DNA from: Verrucomicrobiota bacterium
GTDB taxonomy: Bacteria > Verrucomicrobiota > Verrucomicrobiia > Chthoniobacterales > UBA10450
DNA: 32,405 nucleotides
Assembly (NCBI GenBank): GCA_003219125.1
Contig: QHPP01000107.1
Span: 1 to 32,405 of the forward strand
Reading direction: 5' to 3'
Shown: piece after piece, positions 15,301 through 21,643 of the stretch
Numbering within the stretch: the first letter of the stretch is position 1
Layout: each line of letters begins with the position of its first letter
Program-made: the position numbers and the translations under genes
Notes under the pieces: model-generated
What the model was told of the DNA's origin: nothing
The model's database searches: none
The model's input: the letters and a program-made list of their open reading frames with translations, nothing else

Positions 15301-16079
15301 AGCCGCGCTTCCACGAGATAAGTTTCGTCGATTTCGAAGCCGATGAATTCCTTCACCTCACACTTTTGCGCGGCGACGGCCGAATTTCCGATGCCCAGAA
15401 AGGGATCGAGCATGGTTTTCACACGCGCGACGCCATGAAGCTTGATGCACCATTCTGCCAGCTCGACCGGAAACGTCGCCGGATGCGGCCGTTCTTTTTG
15501 ACGGCTTTGAATCGTCTCATACGGAATGAACCATGTGTTGCCGCGACAACGGCGATCCCGCCTGCTCGTGTGTGACCAACGCGCGATGTTGCTCTTGTCC
15601 TGATATGGAACGCCGAGCGCGAGCCGATCAATTTCAACGCGCCCGCTCTTGGTGAAGTGAAAGACGTACTCGTGACAATCATTCAGAAAGCGTCGCGAAC
15701 TAATCGGCTTGAAATGACCGCGCGAGACGATTTCGCCACTCTTTTCCTCGACGCTGATCGACTTGATCCAATGAATCGTGTTCTGCAAAACGAACAGATC
15801 AGGCAGTTCCAGCACGATCTGGTGTGGAAACATCGGGTTGGCGGGAGATGCGCCGACGTTCAGAAAAAATGACCCATCTGCTTTGAGGAGGCGCGCGATC
15901 TCCGCAGCCCACGTCTTACACCACTGCAAATAGCCGCCGCGATCGGCTCGATCAGAAAATTTCGAATAGCGAATCCCCAGATTGTAAGGAGGGGAGGTGA
16001 CGACGAGATCGATGGAATTCGCGGGGAGCGCCCGCATTCCAACGACACAATCTTCGTGGCGTAAATCGAATGCGGTCAT
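15240..16079 (-). CDS. DNA methyltransferase, N4-cytosine or N6-adenine (beta-type motif order)
   Basis: 279 residues from the ATG at 16079 (a start 18 nt earlier is possible). The catalytic motif TSPPYN (residues 28-33) comes near the N-terminus and the AdoMet-binding motif DPFLGIGNSA near the C-terminus (about 235): beta-group order. TSPPY is commoner among N4-cytosine enzymes but does not exclude N6-adenine. The middle has FLNVGASP and FKPISSRRFLNDCHEYVFHF. No restriction endonuclease is next to it, so it looks like an orphan methylase, perhaps regulatory. The final residues (about ASLPGGQAGVSPAG) are encoded by a palindromic repeat and are probably an acquired tail. Confidence 0.87.
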   Translation of the reverse strand: MTAFDLRHEDCVVGMRALPANSIDLVVTSPPYNLGIRYSKFSDRADRGGYLQWCKTWAAEIARLLKADGSFFLNVGASPANPMFPHQIVLELPDLFVLQNTIHWIKSISVEEKSGEIVSRGHFKPISSRRFLNDCHEYVFHFTKSGRVEIDRLALGVPYQDKSNIARWSHTSRRDRRCRGNTWFIPYETIQSRQKERPHPATFPVELAEWCIKLHGVARVKTMLDPFLGIGNSAVAAQKCEVKEFIGFEIDETYLVEARLRTGAQASLPGGQAGVSPAG

Positions 16080-16127
16080 GTGACGACTTTGTCGCATTTC
16101 TCAGAGCGCGTACAGCAAAAACCGGAA

Positions 16128-16223
16128 CACAGACTTACAGTCTGTGGGCCCAGCGGAGTTGCACTCCGCTCAGTACCGGCAGCGGACAATATGTCTGCTG
16201 GCCGCAGAGGGCGCAGCCCTGTG
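16128..16223. repeat. Four-hairpin REP-like unit, intergenic form
   Basis: Four consecutive 8-3-8 hairpins: CACAGACT-TAC-AGTCTGTG (16128-16146), AGCGGAGT-TGC-ACTCCGCT (16152-16170), AGCGGACA-ATA-TGTCTGCT (16181-16199) and CAGAGGGC-GCA-GCCCTGTG (16205-16223). The gaps are 5, 10 and 5 nt. The first two stems are perfect. Confidence 0.88.
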
Positions 16224-16256
16224 GTCCATTCGCGCAATGCACCGGGAGACGGTGAA

Positions 16257-16333
16257 TTCGGCTCAGCAGAGTTTCGCCCTACCATTTGCAATCGCGGCAA
16301 AAGAGTTGGTAGGACGACGCTCTGCGGAGCCAA
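16257..16333. repeat. Palindromic element upstream of thiG
   Basis: The left arm 16257-16284 (ends TTTCGCCCTACCA) and right arm 16307-16333 (starts TGGTAGGACGACGC) are inverted copies with a few mismatches; GGCTC/GAGCC and GCAGAG/CTCTGC pair inside them. The loop is 22 nt. Sequence and size differ from the hairpin units, so this is a separate family. The thiG start is 42 nt downstream. Confidence 0.7.
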
Positions 16334-16374
16334 GTCGTATTCGCAGCCGGCATGATTGCGAATATGTTTCCGTG

Positions 16375-17175
16375 ATGTCGGATAAACCGTCCAAGCTGAA
16401 AATTGCCGATCGCGAATTCACTTCGCGGTTACTCATTGGCACGGGAAAATTTTCCTCGAACGAAGCGATGCGCGACGCGCTCGTTGCCAGCGGCACCGAG
16501 ATTGTGACGGTGGCGTTGCGGCGCGCCGATCTTTCCGGCAAGCACGATCCATTCGCGAACATTCTCGATTTCATCGATCCGAAAAAGTTTCTCCTGTTGC
16601 CGAACACGAGTGGTGCCCGCGATGCCGACGACGCACTGCGAATTGCGCGGCTCGCCGCCAGCGCCGGATTGCCAACCTGGGTGAAGCTCGAGATTCATCC
16701 GGATCCACATTATTTGCTGCCCGATCCGGTCGAGACTCTCGCCGCCGCGGAAATTTTAGTGAAAGAAGGATTCACCGTTCTGCCCTACATCAATGCCGAT
16801 CCGGTGCTGGCAAAACGATTGCAGGATGTGGGCGCTGCGACGGTGATGCCGCTGGGGTCACCAATCGGAAGCAATCGCGGAATCGAAACGCGGGCGCAGA
16901 TCGAAATCATCATTGAACAAGCGACCGTGCCGGTGGTGGTTGATGCCGGATTGGGTGCGCCGAGCCAGGCGGCGGAAGCGATGGAGATGGGCGCGGACGC
17001 CGTTCTGGTGAATACTGCGATCGCGATTGCATCGGACCCAAATCGAATGGCGCGCGCCTTTAAATGGGCAGTCGAGGCTGGGCGCGAGGCACGCGAAATT
17101 GGGCTGGCAGAAAAACACCGGAACGCATCTGCCACGAGCCCAGTGAGCGAATTTTTTTCGAGCTCGCCAGGATGA
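16375..17175 (+). CDS. thiG: Thiazole synthase
   Basis: 266 residues from ATG 16375. The open frame extends upstream, but those codons translate the palindromic repeats, so the conserved start [19 protein letters not shown] is preferred. ThiG forms the thiazole phosphate of thiamine from deoxyxylulose 5-phosphate, dehydroglycine and ThiS thiocarboxylate. Lys104 in TWVKLEI is the Schiff-base lysine. [45 protein letters not shown] and [21 protein letters not shown] are family landmarks. Length is normal. No other thi gene is adjacent, and no TPP riboswitch (THI box) could be recognised upstream. A hairpin followed by five T residues closes the gene. Confidence 0.96.
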   Translation: MSDKPSKLKIADREFTSRLLIGTGKFSSNEAMRDALVASGTEIVTVALRRADLSGKHDPFANILDFIDPKKFLLLPNTSGARDADDALRIARLAASAGLPTWVKLEIHPDPHYLLPDPVETLAAAEILVKEGFTVLPYINADPVLAKRLQDVGAATVMPLGSPIGSNRGIETRAQIEIIIEQATVPVVVDAGLGAPSQAAEAMEMGADAVLVNTAIAIASDPNRMARAFKWAVEAGREAREIGLAEKHRNASATSPVSEFFSSSPG

Positions 17176-17192
17176 TAATTAGCCGTTGCAAG

Positions 17193-17220
17193 CTTGACGG
17201 CTTTAAACCGTCAAGTTTTT
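17193..17220 (+). terminator. Hairpin plus T-run after thiG
   Basis: CTTGACGG (17193-17200) pairs with CCGTCAAG (17208-17215) and is followed by TTTTT (17216-17220). It lies 18 nt after the thiG stop. The stem core GACGG/CCGTC is shared with the hairpin at 17314. Confidence 0.75.
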
Positions 17221-17313
17221 GATCCGGGCTAACATAGTGAAGTGCCTGACGCTCGAAGAATAGCGGGAGGGGCAAATTTTTTTGGTTCCTGGCGGGCGCC
17301 GCGCGCACCGTTA

Positions 17314-17341
17314 CTCGACGGCTTTAAGCCGTCGAGTTTTT
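17314..17341 (+). terminator. Second hairpin plus T-run, near copy of the first
   Basis: CTCGACGGCTT (17314-17324) pairs perfectly with AAGCCGTCGAG (17326-17336), followed by TTTTT (17337-17341). It repeats the core of the hairpin at 17193. It lies 62 nt from the end of the minus-strand small gene but has its T-run only on the plus strand, so it acts as a backup terminator for thiG or is a repeat remnant. Confidence 0.6.
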
Positions 17342-17402
17342 GCGTACAGTCTATCGTGTTTTGCATCGGATCTTCGCGCCAGCAAATGCGCAAGTCCTCG
17401 AC

Positions 17403-17639
17403 TCACTCGAATTCGGCGGCTGCCAGGTCGCGCGCCCCGGCGTCGTTGTAAAATTCGATCTGCAGTCCGCCGAGCCGGGAGACGGCGCGCCAACCGTGAT
17501 CCAGAGCAAATTCTTCAAGCTCATCCGGCGACATCGATTTTAAAGCCGCCAACTCGGTTGGATGGGTGATGAAACATTCTGGTTTGGTCGAGAGGACACG
17601 CGCAATTTTGTTTTTCACGGCGATAAGGTTCGGGCTCAT
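17403..17639 (-). CDS. Small conserved-looking hypothetical protein
   Basis: 78 residues, not recognised. It has a balanced composition with heptad-like helices (IAVKNKIARVLSTK, MSPDELEEFALDHGW) and a beta-like end (GGLQIEFYNDAG). No signal peptide, membrane segment or Cys-rich site is seen. Its ATG overlaps the stop of the upstream small ORF (ATGA, 17639-17636), which suggests translational coupling and supports a real gene. Confidence 0.55.
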   Translation of the reverse strand: MSPNLIAVKNKIARVLSTKPECFITHPTELAALKSMSPDELEEFALDHGWRAVSRLGGLQIEFYNDAGARDLAAAEFE

Positions 17640-17776
17640 CGGTGACGTTTTCTGCCGCGCGAATTAATCGGCGTCCGCACGAGCGGTGGCGGTTTGTCAG
17701 GGCGATTCAGTTTCTCCCGCAGCGCGAGATGCGCTTTGCGAGAAGGCGAGGGTCCGCGCACGTTCGGTTTTTCCAT
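17636..17776 (-). CDS. Short basic peptide ORF coupled to the next gene
   Basis: 46 residues from the ATG at 17776 (a longer version from 17824 would run into a palindromic repeat). It is very rich in Arg, Lys and Pro (KPNVRGPSPSRKAHLALR, then PPLVRTPINSRGRKRHR), as in small nucleic-acid-binding peptides or ribosome-associated proteins. The stop codon overlaps the start of the 78-residue gene by ATGA. Function unknown; support is the coupling only. Confidence 0.4.
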   Translation of the reverse strand: MEKPNVRGPSPSRKAHLALREKLNRPDKPPPLVRTPINSRGRKRHR

Positions 17777-17811
17777 ATCGGCAAAATGTAACGCGGGTCG
17801 CGCCAGCGGAA

Positions 17812-17883
17812 CACAAATTTCCAATCTGTGCGCCCGGCGGATTTCAAACCCGCTGATCGAAGAAAGCAGACAAGGTGTCCGCT
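17812..17883. repeat. Hairpin-array repeat, intergenic form (three hairpins)
   Basis: CACAAATT-TCC-AATCTGTG (17812-17830), GGCGGATT-TCA-AACCCGCT (17836-17854) and AGCAGACA-AGG-TGTCCGCT (17865-17883), each with seven of eight pairs. Gaps of 5 and 10 nt equal the first two gaps of the unit at 16128. A fourth hairpin at the expected place (from 17889) is not convincing. Confidence 0.78.
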
Positions 17884-17986
17884 GGGGGCAAAGGCTGGAA
17901 AGGCTATGTTCCAGTTTATCGAATTATCAAGCTACAAGAGTTTGCCGCGCGCTGGCGCAGCAAGACCATTCGGTTAAATTCTACCG

Positions 17987-18226
17987 ATGTTTTCTGAAAC
18001 GATCGAATTGCGCGGCCACATCATCGATTCCCTCACCCTGACGAAGATTCTCGATCAGATCGTGACTCAGGGCGCTTCTTTTAACACGGTCGAATTCCGG
18101 ATTGGACAAAAGCGAGCGGACCAGAGTTTTGCCCGCATCGAAATCACGGCACCATCGCAGGAATCGCTCGATGAATTGATCACGCGTTTGCGCGAACAGG
18201 GCGCAGAAGTGGCGCCTCGGAAATAG
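17987..18226 (+). CDS. Stand-alone LOR/SDH-type conserved region
   Basis: 79 residues. The sequence (ETIELRGHIIDSLTLTKILD, FNTVEFRIGQKRADQSFARI, then DELITRLREQGAEV) resembles the LOR/SDH bifunctional-enzyme conserved region. That region is normally the N-terminal part of TIGR00300-type ornithine cyclodeaminases or a domain within cyanobacterial ArgZ/AgrE. Here it is a separate gene, with 3 nt between its stop and the start of the arginine dihydrolase-like gene, so the two are surely co-expressed. The cyclodeaminase catalytic part is not in the window. It may be a regulatory or oligomerisation subunit. Recognition is by remembered family pattern. Confidence 0.65.
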   Translation: MFSETIELRGHIIDSLTLTKILDQIVTQGASFNTVEFRIGQKRADQSFARIEITAPSQESLDELITRLREQGAEVAPRK

Positions 18227-18229
18227 AAG

Positions 18230-19036
18230 ATGCGCGAATTGCTGCTTTGTCCGCCGGATTACTACGGCATCGAGTATGAAATCAATCCCTGGATGAGTCG
18301 GGCGCGCGGCGCTGAAACCGAGCTGGCGAAATCACAATGGCAAGGCTTGCACCAAACGCTGGCATCTCTCGACAGCAAAATCGAACTCGTGCGGCCACAA
18401 CCGAAATTGCCCGACATGGTATTCACCGCCAATGCCGGGCTTGCCGTCGGCCGAAAATTTATCCCAAGTAATTTTCGCCATCAAGAACGGGCGGGTGAAG
18501 CGCCTTATTTCGTGCGTTGGATGGAAGAGCACGGTTACGAAATTCTTCGGCTGCCGGAGAATTTGTATTTCGAAGGCGAAGGTGACGCGCTCTTTGGCGG
18601 CGACGCGCTTTTTTGCGGTTACAAATTCCGCAGCGATATCCAATCGCATCGCGCGGTCGCGGAAATGCTTGGCTGCCTCGTCATCTCGGTCGAGCTGGTC
18701 GATGCGCGGTTTTACCATCTCGACACTTGTTTTTGTCCACTGCCCGATGGCGGAGCGGTCTGGTTTCCGGCGGCGTTTGATGAATACGGGCAGCGGGCCA
18801 TTCGCGCGCACGTGCCCGAGCTGATCGACGTTGAAGAAGAGGAAGCTAAGTGTTTTTCCTGCAACGCGGTTGTGCTGGAGCGCGACATCGTGCTGCCGGA
18901 AGGCGCTCCAAATCTCGTTAAGGGCCTAACGACTCGTGGTTATCGCTGCCATGAACTGCCGATGAGCGAATTTCTCAAGGCCGGCGGCGCCTGCAAGTGT
19001 CTGACCATGTTTTTGCCGCAGCGAGAAAAGTGTTAA
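18230..19036 (+). CDS. Arginine dihydrolase / DDAH-like amidinotransferase-fold enzyme
   Basis: 268 residues, guanidine-modifying enzyme fold (five-bladed propeller). Landmarks: CPPDYYGIEYEINPWM at the start, PDMVFTANAGL, FEGEGDAL (acidic pair), FYHLDTCFCPL (catalytic His) and GGACKCLTMF with the nucleophile Cys257. The NPWM opening and FTANAG are those of the ArgZ/AgrE catalytic domain, which turns arginine into ornithine, CO2 and two ammonia; a DDAH-type activity is the alternative. Coupled to the LOR/SDH-like small gene just upstream. Its stop codon overlaps the stop of the convergent polX gene (TTAA, 19033-19036). Confidence 0.82.
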   Translation: MRELLLCPPDYYGIEYEINPWMSRARGAETELAKSQWQGLHQTLASLDSKIELVRPQPKLPDMVFTANAGLAVGRKFIPSNFRHQERAGEAPYFVRWMEEHGYEILRLPENLYFEGEGDALFGGDALFCGYKFRSDIQSHRAVAEMLGCLVISVELVDARFYHLDTCFCPLPDGGAVWFPAAFDEYGQRAIRAHVPELIDVEEEEAKCFSCNAVVLERDIVLPEGAPNLVKGLTTRGYRCHELPMSEFLKAGGACKCLTMFLPQREKC

Positions 19037-20856
19037 GCCGAAATTTGCTCGCGTTTTCGTTTTAACTCATTCTCAATCCTCGTAACCGGCAAACAATTCA
19101 GGACATCTTCTTTGGTCAGCCAGCCTTTGCGCGCGGCACCGATCCCAAACCACAAGTCCTGTAAGCGCGCGGTGCGGTGAGCATCGGGATTAATCACGCA
19201 ACGCACTCCTTTTTTCTTCGCCAGCGGCCACCAGCGCCAGTCGAGGTCGAGGCGTTTCGGCGCAGCATTGAGTTCGATCCAGGTGCCGGTCTCCGCGGCA
19301 GCGTCCAGGACAGCTGGAATATCGATGGCGTAACCCTCGCGTTTCAACAATAGCCGTCCGGTCGGATGTGCCAGCATCGTCACAAAAGGATTTGTGATCG
19401 CGCGAATGACACGCTTCGTCATTTCCGCTTCGCTGAGATTGAAGGTCGAATGCACCGAAGCAACAACGAAATCCAGCTCCGCTAAAATTTCATCATCGAA
19501 ATCGAGTGAGCCGTCCCGCAAAATGTCGCATTCGATTCCGCTGAAAATTCGAATGTCAGGCAGCGTGCTTTGCAATTTTCGAATTTGCGCTTGCTGTACT
19601 TTCAGCCGCGCAGCATCAACTCCGTGCGCCTGCACCGAACTGCGGCTGTGATCGGCAATCCCAATATATTCGAGGCCAAGTTCCTGCGCCGCCGCGACCA
19701 TTTCCTCGAGGGAATTGTGTCCGTCGCTGGCGGTGGTATGGCAATGGAAGGTGCCGCGCAAGTTCTCCAGCTCGATCAAGCGCGGTAGTTTGCCTGATTC
19801 TGCGGCTTCGAATTCGCCGCAATTTTCGCGCAGCTCCGGCGGAATGAAATCGAGCCCGAGCGCGCGATAGAGGTCAGGTTCTTCGTTAATTTTCGGAATA
19901 GAAGGGGCGATTGACTTTGATCGCTCGCGCCCACTCTTTTTGGTGGGCGATTCGGGTGAACCGGCCCTATCGGTTTTCAATTTCGTTTCTACGATCGGTG
20001 CGGGCCCAAGCCGGTATTCGTTCAGCGTCCAGCCGCGATTGAGCGCGCGATTTCGCATCACAATGTTGTGTTCCTTGCTGCCGGTGAAATAATTCAGGGC
20101 GAAGGGATATTCGGCGTTTGTCACCACGCGCAGGTCGCATTGGATTCCCGATTTCAACCGCACACTCGTTTTGGTCGGACCGCGCGCGATCAAATCTTCC
20201 ACGAGCGGATGGGCGCAAAAAAATTCCGTGATGGCGTCGGGACATTTGCTGGCGACAATGAAATCGAGATCGCGCACGATTTCCTTGCGACGGCGAAAAC
20301 TTCCCGCCACGCTCACTTGCAGCGCATCGTTATGCGCGGCCAGATCGCTTCGCAGCTGCTCGGCCTCAGCAGCAATCTCCCCGAGTTGAAAAGAGCCGGC
20401 GTGCTTGGCGCGATTAGCGATAGCGTTGCAAATCTTTGTCTGCGTCGTCTCCCCAAATCCCGGCAGCTCCGCCACCCGGCCCGATTCGCAGGCTGCCTGT
20501 AGATCCGCGATTGAGCTGACTTTCAGCTGCTCGTAGAGCGCCTTGATCTTTTTCGAGCCCAGACCGGGAATCGAAAACAATTCGAGAATGGCGGACGGAA
20601 ATTCCGCGCGCAATTCGTCGAGAAATTTAAGCGCGCCGGTGGTCGCCAGTTCGCTGATTTTTGCTGCGATGGCTTTGCCGATACCGGGGATCTTTTCGAG
20701 CGTCTCCTGATTTTGCAGATCGGAAAAACTGGCGCCGAAAGCTTCGATCGAGCGGGCGGCATTTTGATAGGCGCGAATTTTGAATGGATTTTCTTCTTTG
20801 AGTTCCAGCAGCGTCGCGATTTCCTCGAGCGCTTCAGCAATTTTTTCCTTCGTCAT
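19033..20856 (-). CDS. polX: DNA polymerase X with PHP domain
   Basis: 607 residues from the ATG at 20856 (MTKEKIAEAL; another ATG is one codon earlier). Domain order is that of bacterial PolX. An N-terminal helix-hairpin-helix 8-kDa-like part (ENPFKIRAYQNAARSIE, IPGIGKAIAAKI, SIPGLGSKKIKALYEQL) comes first. The polymerase palm has GSFRRRKEIVRDLDFIV with its catalytic Asp pair. The C-terminal PHP phosphoesterase has FHCHTTASDGHNS, IADHSRS, GIECDIL, SVHSTF, LAHPTGRLL and PDAH. It fills short gaps in base-excision repair and has 3'-5' exonuclease through PHP. A non-conserved Lys/Ser/Pro-rich linker near residues 300-325 has palindromic DNA. Confidence 0.93.
   Translation of the reverse strand: MTKEKIAEALEEIATLLELKEENPFKIRAYQNAARSIEAFGASFSDLQNQETLEKIPGIGKAIAAKISELATTGALKFLDELRAEFPSAILELFSIPGLGSKKIKALYEQLKVSSIADLQAACESGRVAELPGFGETTQTKICNAIANRAKHAGSFQLGEIAAEAEQLRSDLAAHNDALQVSVAGSFRRRKEIVRDLDFIVASKCPDAITEFFCAHPLVEDLIARGPTKTSVRLKSGIQCDLRVVTNAEYPFALNYFTGSKEHNIVMRNRALNRGWTLNEYRLGPAPIVETKLKTDRAGSPESPTKKSGRERSKSIAPSIPKINEEPDLYRALGLDFIPPELRENCGEFEAAESGKLPRLIELENLRGTFHCHTTASDGHNSLEEMVAAAQELGLEYIGIADHSRSSVQAHGVDAARLKVQQAQIRKLQSTLPDIRIFSGIECDILRDGSLDFDDEILAELDFVVASVHSTFNLSEAEMTKRVIRAITNPFVTMLAHPTGRLLLKREGYAIDIPAVLDAAAETGTWIELNAAPKRLDLDWRWWPLAKKKGVRCVINPDAHRTARLQDLWFGIGAARKGWLTKEDVLNCLPVTRIENELKRKREQISA
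19907..19975. repeat. Palindrome-rich segment inside the polX linker
   Basis: Three small inverted repeats follow one another: GCGAT/ATCGC (19907-19924), CGCCCAC/GTGGGCG (19928-19949) and AACCG/CGGTT (19959-19975). They encode the linker between the polymerase and PHP domains. Stem and loop sizes differ from the 8-3-8 units, so kinship with them is uncertain. Confidence 0.35.
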
Positions 20857-20938
20857 CATGATTGGCAGAACGGCAATTTCCGCGTAAAATTTTCCTCCGC
20901 AAAATGGTTCGTGTGCGCACGACGCAGCAATAGCGCCT

Positions 20939-21026
20939 GTCATCCCTAGCGACAGTCGAGGGATCCCGTGGCGAAACGTTTAAGGTCTCATGGCGAGATC
21001 CCTCGGCTTTCGCTCGAAATGACCAC
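20939..21026. repeat. Palindromic element with GTCATCC ends (copy 3)
   Basis: GTCATCCCTAGCGACAGTCG on the left faces CGGCTTTCGCTCGAAATGAC on the right. Inner GAGGGATC and GATCCCTC pair, and the centre has CGTTTAAGGTCTC. Same family as 1913-2048 and 14010-14108. It separates polX from the lytic transglycosylase and reaches to the stop of the latter. Confidence 0.75.
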
Positions 21027-21628
21027 TACATCCGGCCGCGTTTTCGATAAAATTCACAGCGCTGCAATACGCTGTTGACGTAGTTGCGTGTGCCAGGGAA
21101 ATCGATGTTGCTACGAAAAGCCCGCTCGGACATCGGCGCGGTCGCGTCGTTATTGGCCCAACGCTGGGCCCGGCTGGCACCGGCGTTGTATTCCGCAAGG
21201 GCGAAAACCGCCGGTTTTTTTTGATGCTCCCAGTGTTGCAAAGCCCGGTGCAAATACCATGAGCCGGCCTCAAGATTCGTCTTCGCGTCGAGCAGATCGT
21301 CTGCGTGAAAATTTACAACCTGCGTTTCCCGTGCCCATTCTCGCGCCGCCCGCTCGCTTACCTGCATCAGGCCGCGCTCGCCAGCGCTGCCGATTTTCCG
21401 CGGATCAAAACGGCTCTCGCGCCAGACGACCGCTTTCACCAGCATCGGATCGAGCTCGTGCTCGGCCGCGACCGTGCCAATGAGATTATCGAATTGATGA
21501 AAACGCGCCGGACTAATCCACTCGTAAGCGGTGTAGATGACGTCACCGGAGCGCAAGGCGAGAAGAAACAACCCGGCGGCAATCGCCAGGCCGAGACAAA
21601 TGACTAGCTTGAGCAGAAACCGGAACAT
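21026..21628 (-). CDS. Lytic transglycosylase, SLT domain, membrane-anchored
   Basis: 200 residues from the ATG at 21628, chosen because the hydrophobic anchor (MFRFLLKLVICLGLAIAAG) begins there; an earlier ATG at 21649 would overlap priA. The SLT lysozyme-like domain has the catalytic Glu in VVWRESRFDP, then GERGLMQVSE and LAEYNAGASRA, followed by NYVNSVLQR. It cuts peptidoglycan glycan strands by forming 1,6-anhydro ends, in the periplasm near the inner membrane. Divergent from priA with only 15 nt between the starts. The 3' end abuts repeat copy 3. Confidence 0.9.
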   Translation of the reverse strand: MFRFLLKLVICLGLAIAAGLFLLALRSGDVIYTAYEWISPARFHQFDNLIGTVAAEHELDPMLVKAVVWRESRFDPRKIGSAGERGLMQVSERAAREWARETQVVNFHADDLLDAKTNLEAGSWYLHRALQHWEHQKKPAVFALAEYNAGASRAQRWANNDATAPMSERAFRSNIDFPGTRNYVNSVLQRCEFYRKRGRM

Positions 21629-21643
21629 CAGTGGGGCGTTACC

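Noticed and set aside
16128-16223. A possible CRISPR array (regular repeats in a non-coding gap)
   Set aside because: The repeated unit is structural, not a fixed sequence: stems differ, gaps are 5-10 nt and there are no spacers of 30-40 nt or cas genes.
16144-16374. Longer N-terminus of ThiG
   Set aside because: The codons translate hairpin repeats; family members start near 16375. Kept only as a remark in the findings.
16082-16374. TPP riboswitch upstream of thiG
   Set aside because: I looked for the THI-box core (CTGAGA, then ACCTGATC-like) and did not find it; the gap is filled by palindromes.
17694-18041. 115-residue plus-strand ORF covering the gap before the LOR/SDH-like gene
   Set aside because: It is antisense to the small basic ORF, passes through a hairpin array, and has no recognisable features.
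18230-19036. Agmatine deiminase (AguA), partner of AguB
   Set aside because: The protein is about 100 residues too short, and the NPWM opening and FTANAG match the arginine dihydrolase/DDAH branch instead.
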